Made by a program: the position numbers and the translations under genes. A DNA stretch of 64,000 bases from VRUE01 sp036376915 (lineage in GTDB: Bacteria; Actinomycetota; Thermoleophilia; Solirubrobacterales; 70-9). Where the stretch lies: NCBI GenBank assembly GCA_036376915.1, contig DASUZK010000059.1, positions 106,314-170,313 of the forward strand. The letters are read 5' to 3'. Below the pieces are notes generated by a model, which was not told the DNA's origin, did no database searches, and was given only the letters and a program-made list of their open reading frames with translations. This document shows positions 53,958 to 61,967 of this stretch, piece after piece; the first letter of the stretch is position 1, and the number at the start of each line of letters is the position of its first letter.

Positions 53958-55321
53958 GCGTGGATCGCCCAGCCGTCGACCGCCCGTGCCGCGTCGAGGA
54001 TCGCCTCGGAGATCGTCGGGTGCGGGTGGACGATCCGGGCCAGCTCCTGATAGCCGCCCTCCAGCGCCATCGTCGCCACCAGCTCGGCGATCATGTCGCA
54101 GGCGCGGTTGCCGACTATGTGAGCGCCGAGCAGCTCGCCGTACTTGGAGTCGACGACGAGCTTGACCAGGCCGTCTTTGTCGTCGTAGACGGTGGCGCCG
54201 CCAACGCCGCCGAGCTTCTGCTTGCCGACCTTGACGTCGTGCCCGGCCTCCTTCGCGGCTGCCTCGGTGAGGCCGACGCTCGCCACCTGCGGGTGGCAGA
54301 AGGTCGCCCCGGCGACGAGGCCCTGGTCGACCGGGTGGGTCGGCTCGCCGGCCGCGTGCTCGACCGCGACCACGCCCTCCTCGGAGGCCTTGTGGGCGAG
54401 CGCCTTGGCGCCCGTGAGGTCGCCGATCGCGTAGACCTTCGGGTTCGAGGTGCGGTTGTGCTCGTCGACCTTGACCTTGCCGCTCTCCTCCAGCTCGACG
54501 CCCGCCTCGGCGAGGCCGAGCCCCTCGATGTCGGGCGCCCGCCCGCCGGCGATGCAGAGGTAGTCGACCTCGATCGACTCGCCGCCGTAGCCGAGCTTGA
54601 CCGAGCTCTCGCCCGCCTCGACGTTCTCGACCGGAGTGCCGGTGGAGACGGTCACGTTCTGCTTCTTGAAGGCCCGCTCGACCACGCGGGCTATGTCCCT
54701 GTCCTCGGCCGGGAGGATCTGGTCGAGCATCTCGATCAGCACCACCTCGGTGCCGAAGCGGCCGTAGGCGGAGGCGATCTCGCATCCCGAGGCGCCGGCG
54801 CCGGCGACGGCGATCTTCTTCGGCTGCTCGGGCAGCGACCAGGCCCCCCAGGTGTCGAGGACGCGCGGGCCGAACTCGACCCCCGGGATCGGCAGCGCGA
54901 CCGAGCCGGTGGCGAGCACCACGGTCCCGGCCTCGTAGACCTCGTCCCCGACCCTGACGTTGCCCTCCGGCGTGAGCGAGCCCTCGCCCTCGATCGCCGC
55001 GATCTTGTTCTTGTCCCAGAGCATCTTCACGCCGCTGGAGAGCGACTCCGAGACGGACGCGCGGCGCTTGCCCAGCGCCTCCCAGTCGATCGAGACGTCC
55101 CTGGCGACGACGCCGAGCTCGGCGCTCTCGCGCGCCTGGTCGTATATCTCCGCCGTTCGCAGCACGGTCTTGGCCGGGATGCAGGCGTAGTTGAGGCAGC
55201 GCCCGCCCGCCTTGTCCCGCTCGACCACGGCGGTCTTCTTGCCCAGCTGGGCGGCGCGGATCGCGGCGACATAGCCGCCCGGGCCCCCGCCGATGACGAT
55301 CACGTCGAAGGAATCTGCCAC
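53954..55321 (-). CDS. lpd: Dihydrolipoyl dehydrogenase (E3), 455 aa
   Basis: FAD motif IGGGPGGYVAAIRAAQLG (about 10-27), redox disulfide CLNYACIPAK (Cys pair four residues apart, about 42-47), NAD motif AVAGAGASGCEIASAYGRFG (about 177-196), and C-terminal dimer domain ending HPHPTISEAI with the catalytic His. It reoxidises the lipoyl arm of pdhC. The residues between the two Cys, NYA, differ from the common NVG. Separated from pdhABC by the VapBC pair. ATG at 55321. Confidence 0.96.
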   Translation of the reverse strand: MADSFDVIVIGGGPGGYVAAIRAAQLGKKTAVVERDKAGGRCLNYACIPAKTVLRTAEIYDQARESAELGVVARDVSIDWEALGKRRASVSESLSSGVKMLWDKNKIAAIEGEGSLTPEGNVRVGDEVYEAGTVVLATGSVALPIPGVEFGPRVLDTWGAWSLPEQPKKIAVAGAGASGCEIASAYGRFGTEVVLIEMLDQILPAEDRDIARVVERAFKKQNVTVSTGTPVENVEAGESSVKLGYGGESIEVDYLCIAGGRAPDIEGLGLAEAGVELEESGKVKVDEHNRTSNPKVYAIGDLTGAKALAHKASEEGVVAVEHAAGEPTHPVDQGLVAGATFCHPQVASVGLTEAAAKEAGHDVKVGKQKLGGVGGATVYDDKDGLVKLVVDSKYGELLGAHIVGNRACDMIAELVATMALEGGYQELARIVHPHPTISEAILDAARAVDGWAIHA

Positions 55322-55346
55322 TCGCCTGAGCCTATAGAGCCCCGCC

Positions 55347-55393
55347 TTCCGGTGCGCCTTATCCCCGATATACGGGGATAAGGCGCACCGGAA
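55347..55393. terminator. Perfect 21-bp hairpin upstream of lpd
   Basis: Two 21-nt arms (55347-55367 and 55373-55393) pair without mismatch around ATATA. It lies just after the stop of the upstream membrane-protein gene and before lpd on the same strand, so it probably terminates the thiE-side transcript. Confidence 0.7.
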
Positions 55394-55396
55394 CGG

Positions 55397-55906
55397 TCAG
55401 TCGCGAGTGGGCATCTGGATCCGCGCCATCGCCTTGACCATGAAGAAGAAGAACGTGCCCGCGACCGCGAGCAGGGAGAGGGTGCCGGCGACCTGGGCGA
55501 CCGACGACGCCGCCACCAGGAGGCCGAAGAAGGCGCTGAAGAGGATGAAGACCAGGACCAGCTGGAAGCCGAGCACCGCCCAGTAGCGCGCTCGCCACAT
55601 GCCCCAGGCCATCATCCCGGTCAGCAGTGCGGGCGCTAGCGCCTGCACGAGCAGCGGTTTCTCGCCGTCGACCTCGGTGCCGGAGAGGTAGCCGATCACG
55701 ATCGAGACGGAGATCAGGGCGGAGACGACGGCGCCGATCGTCACGACCAGCGGCCGCTCGCCCTCTCCCAGTGGCTCGAGCTCTTCCCGCCTCGCCTGGT
55801 TGCGTTCCTCCGCCTTCGCGTAGCCACGCTCCATCCGCTCGCGCGGGGTGGGGGAGGCGCCGCGTTGCTTGCGCTTTCGCGGTTGCCCGTCCGCCGGGTC
55901 AGGCAC
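55397..55906 (-). CDS. Small membrane protein, 169 aa, unknown function
   Basis: A basic, charged N-terminal region (residues 1-50) precedes four membrane helices (VVTIGAVVSALISVSIVIGY, LLVQALAPALLTGMMAWG, WAVLGFQLVLVFILFSAFFG and VAGTLSLLAVAGTFFFFMV). GTG at 55906 overlaps thiE's end by 8 bp, suggesting coupling to thiE, although no link to thiamine is evident. Confidence 0.65.
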   Translation of the reverse strand: MPDPADGQPRKRKQRGASPTPRERMERGYAKAEERNQARREELEPLGEGERPLVVTIGAVVSALISVSIVIGYLSGTEVDGEKPLLVQALAPALLTGMMAWGMWRARYWAVLGFQLVLVFILFSAFFGLLVAASSVAQVAGTLSLLAVAGTFFFFMVKAMARIQMPTRD

Positions 55907-56585
55907 CGGGTGCCGCCTCCCCCAGCGGGGCGAAGGCTCCGCGCAGCTCTTCCGCCGCGACGGCCGGGTTCTCGGCGTCGCGGATCGCCCGCACGACGCA
56001 GATCCGCCGCGCCCCGGCGTCGACGACCTCCGCCGCGTTGCTCGCGCCGATGCCGCCGATCGCGAAGAAGGGATGCGGGGCGCTAGCGCTCGCATGGCGG
56101 ATCAGGTCGAGGCCGACCGCGGGGCGGCCCTCCTTCGTCGGCGTCTCCCAGATCGGGCCGACGCTGATGTAGTCGATGGGCTCTCCCACGGCAGCGGCGA
56201 TCTGCTCCTCGGAGTGGGTCGATAGCCCGACGATCGCATCGGGGCCCAGCGCCGCGCGGGCCTCGGCCGGTGGCATGTCGTCCTGCCCCACATGAACGCC
56301 GTCGGCATTGCAGGCGCGGGCCAGGTCGGGGTCGTCGTTGACCACGAAGAGGGCGCTGTAGGTGTCGCAGAGACGGCGGAAGGTGAGGGCGGCGAGCTCG
56401 ACCTCGCGCCGCGGCAGCGACTTCTCGCGCAGCTGGACGATGTCGACGCCGCCGTTCAGCGCCGCCCGCAGCAACGGCTCGGGATCCTCGCCGTGCGGCC
56501 GCGCGTCGCAGCAGAGGTAGAGCCGCGCGGTGCGCAGCCGCTCGCGGCGCAGCGGGCCCTTGGCGTCGGGGGGAGCGAGGCTCAC
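55899..56585 (-). CDS. thiE: Thiamine-phosphate synthase, 228 aa
   Basis: TIM-barrel motifs VDIVQLREKSLPRREVE (about 47-63), ALFVVNDDPDLARACNADGV with HVGQDD following, YISVGPIWETPTKEG and FFAIGGIGASNAAEVVDAGA are those of ThiE. It joins the thiazole and pyrimidine phosphates to make thiamine phosphate. GTG at 56585 is preferred: minus-strand GATAAT is placed for a leaderless start there. ATG at 56609 is the alternative and would overlap the edge of the divergent TPP riboswitch. Confidence 0.93.
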   Translation of the reverse strand: MSLAPPDAKGPLRRERLRTARLYLCCDARPHGEDPEPLLRAALNGGVDIVQLREKSLPRREVELAALTFRRLCDTYSALFVVNDDPDLARACNADGVHVGQDDMPPAEARAALGPDAIVGLSTHSEEQIAAAVGEPIDYISVGPIWETPTKEGRPAVGLDLIRHASASAPHPFFAIGGIGASNAAEVVDAGARRICVVRAIRDAENPAVAAEELRGAFAPLGEAAPGA

Positions 56586-56611
56586 CCCCCGATTATCGCT
56601 CGGTAGCATCG

Positions 56612-56700
56612 GTGGGGCACGGGAGCCCACGAGGCTGAGAGGGTGGCAACGAGGCCACCGACCGTCTGGACCTGATCCGGGTAATGCCGGCGGAGGCAAG
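56612..56700 (+). promoter_or_regulatory. TPP (THI-box) riboswitch
   Basis: The core CGAGGCTGAGAGGG and the second core ACCTGATCCGGGTAATGCCG match the thiamine pyrophosphate aptamer, with GGTGGC-AAC-GAGGCCACC as the variable stem P3a-like arm. The aptamer ends within the ribosome-binding segment GGCGGAGGC of thiO, so TPP binding should reduce thiO-thiSG translation. Confidence 0.93.
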
Positions 56701-56701
56701 A

Positions 56702-57799
56702 TTGAGCGACAGAGGCAGCTATGACGCGGTGGTGGTCGGCGGCGGCGCGATCGGTCTCTGCTGCGCCTGGCGCCTCTCGCGGCGCGGGGCACGCGTCGTC
56801 CTGCTCGACCGGGCCACGCCGCCCGCCGGCGCGACCCGCGTGGCCGCGGGGATGCTGGCGCCGGTCGGCGAGCTGGCCTTCGGCGAGCCCGAGCTGCTGC
56901 GGATGACCCTCGCCGCGGCCGAGGTCTTCCCCGGCTTCGTCGCCGAGCTCGAGGCGGCGAGCGGGGTTGGCTGCGGCTATGAGCGCCGCGGTGCCCTGCA
57001 TCTCGCGCTCGACCGCGACGAGGCAGCGGAGCTGCGCCGCGTCCACGAGCTGCAGCGCTCGCTCGGCCTCGGCGCCGAGTGGCTGCCACCGCGCCGCTGC
57101 CGCGACCTGGAGCCGGGCCTGACGCCATCGTTCAACGGCGCCGTGCACGCGCCGGAAGAGGCGACGGTGGACCCGCGGCTGATGACGGACGCTCTGCTTG
57201 CCGCCTTGGCCGGCGAAGAAGTCGAGGTCAGGGCCGGCTGCGAGGTCGCCGAGGCGGTCCTCGGCGACGAGCGGATCGAGGGCGTGCGCACGGCCGCGGG
57301 CGAGGAGCTGCGCGCGGGCGCCGTGATCCTGGCCGCCGGCGCCTGGTCTGGCGCCGCCGCCTGGCTGCCCGAGCGCGCCCGCCCCCCCGTCCGCCCGGTC
57401 AAGGGACAGATCATCGAGCTGCGCGCGCCCGACCGGAAGCCGCCCTGCGAGCGAATCCTCGCCTCGGAGCGGATCTACCTGGTCCCGCGCCCCGACGGCC
57501 GCCTGATCGCCGGGGCGACCACCGAGGAGCGCGGCTTCGACACGACCGTGACCGCCGGCGGGGTCCACGAGCTGCTGCGCGAGGCCTACCGCCTGCTTCC
57601 CGACGTCGCCGAGATGGAGCTGGTCGAGTCGATGGCGGGGCTGCGCCCGGGAACCCCGGACAACCTGCCGCTGATCGGCCCGGGAGCGCTCGACGGGCTC
57701 GTCCTCGCCTGTGGCCACTACCGCAACGGCATCCTGCTGGCGCCGCTGACCGGCGAAAAGGTCGCCGCCGAGCTTGCCGGTGTGAAGGTGGCCGGATGA
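56702..57799 (+). CDS. thiO: Glycine oxidase, 365 aa
   Basis: DAAO-family flavoenzyme: VVVGGGAIGLCCAWRLSRRG (about 9-28) binds FAD, GATRVAAGMLAP is the second flavin motif, and GLRPGTPDNLPLIGPG plus CGHYRNGILLAP close the site. ThiO makes iminoglycine for the thiazole synthase. TTG at 56702 is the start; ATG at 56684 lies inside the riboswitch core. Its stop overlaps the thiSG ATG. Confidence 0.93.
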   Translation: MSDRGSYDAVVVGGGAIGLCCAWRLSRRGARVVLLDRATPPAGATRVAAGMLAPVGELAFGEPELLRMTLAAAEVFPGFVAELEAASGVGCGYERRGALHLALDRDEAAELRRVHELQRSLGLGAEWLPPRRCRDLEPGLTPSFNGAVHAPEEATVDPRLMTDALLAALAGEEVEVRAGCEVAEAVLGDERIEGVRTAAGEELRAGAVILAAGAWSGAAAWLPERARPPVRPVKGQIIELRAPDRKPPCERILASERIYLVPRPDGRLIAGATTEERGFDTTVTAGGVHELLREAYRLLPDVAEMELVESMAGLRPGTPDNLPLIGPGALDGLVLACGHYRNGILLAPLTGEKVAAELAGVKVAG

Positions 57800-58767
57800 G
57801 GATCGAGCTGAACGGGAAGCCGCGCGAGCTGCCGGACGGGGCAAGCCTCGCCGACGCGGCGCGGGCGGCCGGGGCAGAGGACGCCCGCGGCTACGCGGTC
57901 GCCCTCGACGGCGAGGTCACCCCTCGCGCCAAGTGGGCCTCGACCCCGCTGGCCGAGGGCAGCAGGGTCGAGGTGCTCGCGGCGATCCAGGGTGGGGCGG
58001 AGGGCTGGGAGCTGGGCGGCCGGGCCTGGACATCGCGCCTGATCGCCGGCACCGGCGGCTTCCGCTCGCTGGAGCAGATGGAGCAGGCGCTGGAGGCCTC
58101 GGGCGCGGAGATCGTCACCGTCGCCCTGCGCCGCATCGACCCAGACGCGAAGGGCTCCGTCCTCGACGTCCTCGACCGCCTCGACCTCTTCGCCCTCCCC
58201 AACACCGCCGGCTGCTACACCGCCCGCGACGCGGTCCGCACCGCGCAGCTCGCCCGCGAGGCCTTCGAGACCGATTGGATCAAGCTCGAGGTGATCGGCG
58301 ACGACCGCACCCTCTTTCCCGACGCGGTCGAGCTGATCGACGCCGCCGAGACCCTCGTCGGCGAGGGCTTCACCGTCCTCCCCTACACCAACGACGACCC
58401 GATCCTCGCCCGCCGCCTGGAGGAGGCCGGCTGCGCCGCGGTGATGCCGCTCGGCTCCCCGATCGGCTCCGGCGCCGGCATCCGCAACCCGTACAACATC
58501 GCGATCATCGCCGAGCGCGCCTCGGTCCCGGTCGTCCTCGACGCCGGCATCGGCACCGCCTCCGACGCCGCCCTGGCGATGGAGCTGGGCTGCGATGCGG
58601 TGATGGCCGCCAGCTCGATCTTCGGCGCCGTCGATCCCGTTGCGATGGCGACGGCGCTGCGCCTCGGCGTGGAGGCTGGCCACGCCGCCCACGCCGCCGG
58701 CCGCATCCCCCGCCGCACCCACGCCGAGGCCTCGACCCCCGAGCAGGGCCTCCCCGAGCTCTCCTGA
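57796..58767 (+). CDS. thiG: ThiS-ThiG fusion: sulfur carrier and thiazole synthase, 323 aa
   Basis: Residues 1-66 are ThiS (MRIELNGKPRELPDGASLAD ... VLAAIQGG), ending in the di-glycine that carries the thiocarboxylate. Residues 75-323 are ThiG with LIAGTGGFRSLEQME, the Schiff-base Lys region WIKLEVIGDD, MPLGSPIGSGAGI and VVLDAGIGTASDAALAMELG. The chain continues past Gly-Gly with AEGWELGGRAW. Such fusions are known in some bacteria; how the internal Gly-Gly is activated is not obvious. The ATG overlaps thiO. Confidence 0.93.
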   Translation: MRIELNGKPRELPDGASLADAARAAGAEDARGYAVALDGEVTPRAKWASTPLAEGSRVEVLAAIQGGAEGWELGGRAWTSRLIAGTGGFRSLEQMEQALEASGAEIVTVALRRIDPDAKGSVLDVLDRLDLFALPNTAGCYTARDAVRTAQLAREAFETDWIKLEVIGDDRTLFPDAVELIDAAETLVGEGFTVLPYTNDDPILARRLEEAGCAAVMPLGSPIGSGAGIRNPYNIAIIAERASVPVVLDAGIGTASDAALAMELGCDAVMAASSIFGAVDPVAMATALRLGVEAGHAAHAAGRIPRRTHAEASTPEQGLPELS

Positions 58768-58775
58768 CCTCTGAT

Positions 58776-58812
58776 GTCGTACTTCTTTCCGCCATCCGGC
58801 GGAAAGTGCGAC
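58776..58812. terminator. Hairpin terminator after thiSG
   Basis: TTCCGCC-ATCC-GGCGGAA is the inner stem, extended by GTCG...CGAC with a small bulge. It stands 8 bp past the thiSG stop. Confidence 0.65.
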
Positions 58813-58852
58813 CGCACCCGATTGACTCTCCGCCCTCTACCATGGCCATCGC

Positions 58853-58926
58853 GCCCCCGTAGCTCAGTTGGTTAGAGCGGCGGCCTTTTAAGCCGCGCGG
58901 CGCGGGTTCGAATCCCGCCGGGGGTA
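58853..58926 (+). tRNA. tRNA-Lys(TTT)
   Basis: 74 nt. The acceptor GCCCCCG pairs with CGGGGGT (G1:U72 wobble), the D arm is AGCTCAGTTGGTTAGAGC, anticodon stem GCGGC/GCCGC holds loop CTTTTAA (anticodon TTT), and the T loop is TTCGAAT. CCA is not encoded. Confidence 0.95.
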
Positions 58927-58949
58927 TTACCGGGGGGTAGGGAGATCGC

Positions 58950-59646
58950 ATGGCTGACGACGCGAAGCGCGACAGGGAGCTCCTCCGTTCGCCCTGCGAC
59001 CTGGAGGAGGAGGACGAGCTCCGCCTCGAGCGGATCAAGGCCGAGGTCGACATGGGCTTCGACGCCCTGCGCGACATCGAGGACGGCGTCTCGGTCTTCG
59101 GTTCCGCGCGGGTGAGCGAGGGCCACCGCTGGTACGAGCTCTGCCGTGAGACCACGGCCTGTCTCGCGCGCAACGGCTTCACCGTGATCACCGGTGGCGG
59201 GCCCGGCCTGATGGAGGCCGCTAACCGCGGCGCCGCCGAAGCGGGCGGTCTCTCCGTCGGCCTCAACATCCAGCTGCCGCACGAGCAGGCGACGAACCCC
59301 TACGTCAACCGTAGCCTCGACTTCCACTACTTCTTCGCCCGCAAGCTGATGTTCGTCCGCTACGCCCGCGCCTTCGTCATCTTCCCGGGTGGCTACGGCA
59401 CGCTCGACGAGCTCTTCGAGAGCCTGACGCTGATCCAGACCCACCGCATCCAGCTCTTCCCGACCCATCCTCGTCGACTCCGAGCACTGGGCGCCGCTGC
59501 TCGACTGGATCGACGAGAGCCTCGACGACACCTCCCTGATCTCACCCCCCGACATGGACCTGCTCGTCATCGCGGACACGGTCGCCGAGATCTGCGGCCA
59601 CGTCGAGAAGGCGACGCACCTGCAGCGCCGTCTCGACGAGGGCTAG
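58950..59646 (+). pseudogene. LOG-family Rossmann protein (cytokinin riboside phosphohydrolase-like), frameshifted
   Basis: SVFGSARV, TVITGGGPGLMEAANRGAAE (about 74-93) and FVIFPGGYGTLDELFE (about 144-159) are the LOG signature motifs. After QLFPT the frame is lost: a run of three C at 59464-59466 appears to hold one extra base. The next frame resumes as ILVDSEHWAPLLDWIDESLD and ends at TAG 59644-59646, overlapping the purH stop by 4 bp, which is the expected layout. Either a true mutation or a sequencing error. The family hydrolyses nucleotide 5'-monophosphates to release bases. Confidence 0.85.
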
Positions 59647-61259
59647 TGCCGGAAGTGACGGTGCTTGGTGAAGACCATCGTCACGCCGGCGGCTTCGCAG
59701 GCCTCGATCACCTCGGCGTCGCGTTTGGAGCCGCCGGGCTGGATCACGGCGGTGGAGCCGGCTTCGATCGCCAGCTGGGGACCGTCGGCGAAGGGGAAGA
59801 AGGCGTCGGAGGCGACAGCGGAGCCAGCTAGTAGGGCGTCTGAGCCTTCGCCGCGCGCGTCGCGGCACTTCTCGACCGCGAGCCGGACCGAGTCGACGCG
59901 GCTCATCTGGCCGGCGCCGATGCCGAGGGTGGCGCCGTCCTTGGCGATCACGATCGCGTTGGAGCGGACGTGGCGGACGACGGTCCAGGCGAAGAGCATG
60001 TCGCGCCACTGCTCCTCGCTCGGCGCGGTCTTCGTCACAGCCTCCATCAGCTCGCGCGGCTCGGGATCGCCGTCGCGGTCCTGGATCAGCAGCCCGCCCA
60101 GCACCCGCTTGACGTCACGTTCGCCCGAGTCACGCTGGCGGCGCTCCTCCTCGCAGAGGATGCGGATCGCCTCCTTCTGCTGGAGGACGGCCAGCGCCCC
60201 ATGCTCGTAGTCGGGTGCGATCAGGACCTCGACGAAGTTCTCGTGCAGCTTCTCGGCCAGCGCCTCGCTGACCGGGCGGTTGAAGGCGATCACGCCGCCG
60301 AAGGCGGACATCGGGTCGCAGGCCAGCGCCTTTTCGTAGGCCTCCAGCGAGTCGCCCCCGATCGCCACCCCGCAGGGGTTGTTGTGCTTGACGATCGTGC
60401 AGGCCGGCTCATCGAAGTCCTCGACCAGCCGCCGCGCCGAGTCGAGGTCGAGCACGTTGTTGAAGGAGAGCGCGCGGCCGTGCAGCTTGGATACGCGCGA
60501 GAGGACGTGGCTGCGGGTGCCGGCCTCGCAGTAGAGCGCGGCGCGCTGGTGGGGGTTCTCGCCGTAGGCGAGGTCGAGCACCTTCTCGTAGGCGAGGGCC
60601 AGGTGTTCGGGATAGTCCTCGTACTCGGTCGAGAACCAGCGGCTGATCGCGGCGTCGTAGCGGGCGGTCTGGGCGAATGCCTCGTTGGCGAGCCAGTGCC
60701 GGGTCGAGGCGGAGACCTCGCCGCCGGACTCCTCCAGCTCCGCCAGCACCGCGTCATAGGACTCGGGCTTGACCACGACCGCGACCCCGTCGTGGTTCTT
60801 GGCGGCGGCCCGGATCATCGTCGGCCCGCCGATGTCGATGTTCTCGACCGCGACCTCGGACGCGACGTCGTGCGCGGCCACCGTCTCCTCGAAGGGGTAG
60901 AGGTTGACGCAGACCAGGTCGATCGGCTCGATCCCCTCGCGCTCCAGCGTCGCCATGTGCTCGGGGTCCTCGCGCCGCGCCAGCAGCGCCGCGTGCAGCC
61001 GGGGGTGCAGGGTCTTGACCCGCCCGCCGAGGATCTCCTCTTGGCCGGTGAACTCGGAGACGTCGGTCACCTCGAGCCCGGCCTCGCGCAGCGCCGCCGC
61101 AGTGCCGCCAGTGGAGAGGATCTCCACGCCGAGCCCGGACAGCCCGCGGGCGAAGTCGGCGACGCCGGTCTTGTCGGAGACCGAGACGAGAGCACGGCGC
61201 ACCGCGATCGCACCGTCGCTCACGGCCTTCGCTCGGGTGTCTGCGGGGGACTCACTCAT
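59643..61259 (-). CDS. purH: Bifunctional AICAR transformylase / IMP cyclohydrolase, 538 aa
   Basis: N-terminal IMP cyclohydrolase domain: RALVSVSDKTGVADFARGLS and ILSTGGTAAALREAG. C-terminal AICAR transformylase: CTIVKHNNPCGVAIGGDS (about 287-304), SAFGGVIAFNR, and the end VTMVFTKHRHFRH. It performs the last two steps of de novo purine synthesis. Its ATG overlaps the purN stop by 8 bp, so purN-purH form an operon. Confidence 0.97.
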   Translation of the reverse strand: MSESPADTRAKAVSDGAIAVRRALVSVSDKTGVADFARGLSGLGVEILSTGGTAAALREAGLEVTDVSEFTGQEEILGGRVKTLHPRLHAALLARREDPEHMATLEREGIEPIDLVCVNLYPFEETVAAHDVASEVAVENIDIGGPTMIRAAAKNHDGVAVVVKPESYDAVLAELEESGGEVSASTRHWLANEAFAQTARYDAAISRWFSTEYEDYPEHLALAYEKVLDLAYGENPHQRAALYCEAGTRSHVLSRVSKLHGRALSFNNVLDLDSARRLVEDFDEPACTIVKHNNPCGVAIGGDSLEAYEKALACDPMSAFGGVIAFNRPVSEALAEKLHENFVEVLIAPDYEHGALAVLQQKEAIRILCEEERRQRDSGERDVKRVLGGLLIQDRDGDPEPRELMEAVTKTAPSEEQWRDMLFAWTVVRHVRSNAIVIAKDGATLGIGAGQMSRVDSVRLAVEKCRDARGEGSDALLAGSAVASDAFFPFADGPQLAIEAGSTAVIQPGGSKRDAEVIEACEAAGVTMVFTKHRHFRH

Positions 61260-61869
61260 CGACGAGGACGACGCTTGGGTCGTTCGCGTCGATCCTAACC
61301 CTGCCCGCCGCGATCATGCGGATCGCCTCCGGGTAGAGCTCGTGCTCGGTGGCGTGGATCGCCTCCTCGAGCGCCGCCCGGTCGCGATCGGCCGGCACCG
61401 GCACCTCGCGCTGGAGCAGCACCGGCCCGGTGTCGACGCCCTCGTCGACGAAGTGGACGGTGACGCCGGTCGTCTCGACCCCCGCCTCGAGCGCCTGGCC
61501 GATCGCGTCGAGGCCCGGGAAGGCGGGCAGCAGGGCGGGGTGGACGTTGACGATCCGGTGGCGGAAGCGGGCGACGAACCCCTCGCCCAGCAGCTGCATG
61601 TATCCGGCGAGGGCGACGAGGTCGGCCCCGCGGGCCTCGATCCAGTCGCCCATCGCCGCGTCTCGCGCTTCCCGGCTGTCGTACCCGTCGCGCGGAAAGG
61701 ACGCCGTCTCGACCCCGGCCTCCCGGGCCCGCTCCAGTGCCCGCGCATCCGGCCTGTCCGAGCCGACCCCGACGACCTCGATCCCTCCATGCCCATGCAG
61801 CGCGTCGAGGATCGCTTGCAGGTTAGTCCCGCTGCCCGAGGCAAGCACGACGATGCGGAAGTCGCTCAC
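61252..61869 (-). CDS. purN: Phosphoribosylglycinamide formyltransferase, 205 aa
   Basis: RIVVLASGSGTNLQAILDAL (about 5-24) opens the fold; LVALAGYMQLLG, FRHRIVNVHPALLPAFPG with the catalytic Asn/His, and GVTVHFVDEGVDTGPVLLQ (about 134-152) with the catalytic Asp follow. It formylates GAR in purine synthesis using 10-formyl-THF. GTG at 61869 is used; the longer open frame crosses a hairpin and the divergent promoter. Confidence 0.96.
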   Translation of the reverse strand: MSDFRIVVLASGSGTNLQAILDALHGHGGIEVVGVGSDRPDARALERAREAGVETASFPRDGYDSREARDAAMGDWIEARGADLVALAGYMQLLGEGFVARFRHRIVNVHPALLPAFPGLDAIGQALEAGVETTGVTVHFVDEGVDTGPVLLQREVPVPADRDRAALEEAIHATEHELYPEAIRMIAAGRVRIDANDPSVVLVDE

Positions 61870-61897
61870 GCCTGCATCATCGCGCAGGGGTTGCCGT

Positions 61898-61937
61898 ATC
61901 CGACATTGACCCCACTCTGGTGTGGTGAATGTCGGAT
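61898..61937. other. Long inverted repeat in the purN / NMO divergent region
   Basis: ATCCGACATT (61898-61907) pairs with AATGTCGGAT (61928-61937), with an inner ACCCCAC/GTGTGGT stem. It lies between two divergent start codons, so an operator is as likely as an RNA hairpin. Confidence 0.45.
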
Positions 61938-61967
61938 GCGTTGGCAGAGGCGGCTTAGACTCGCCGC

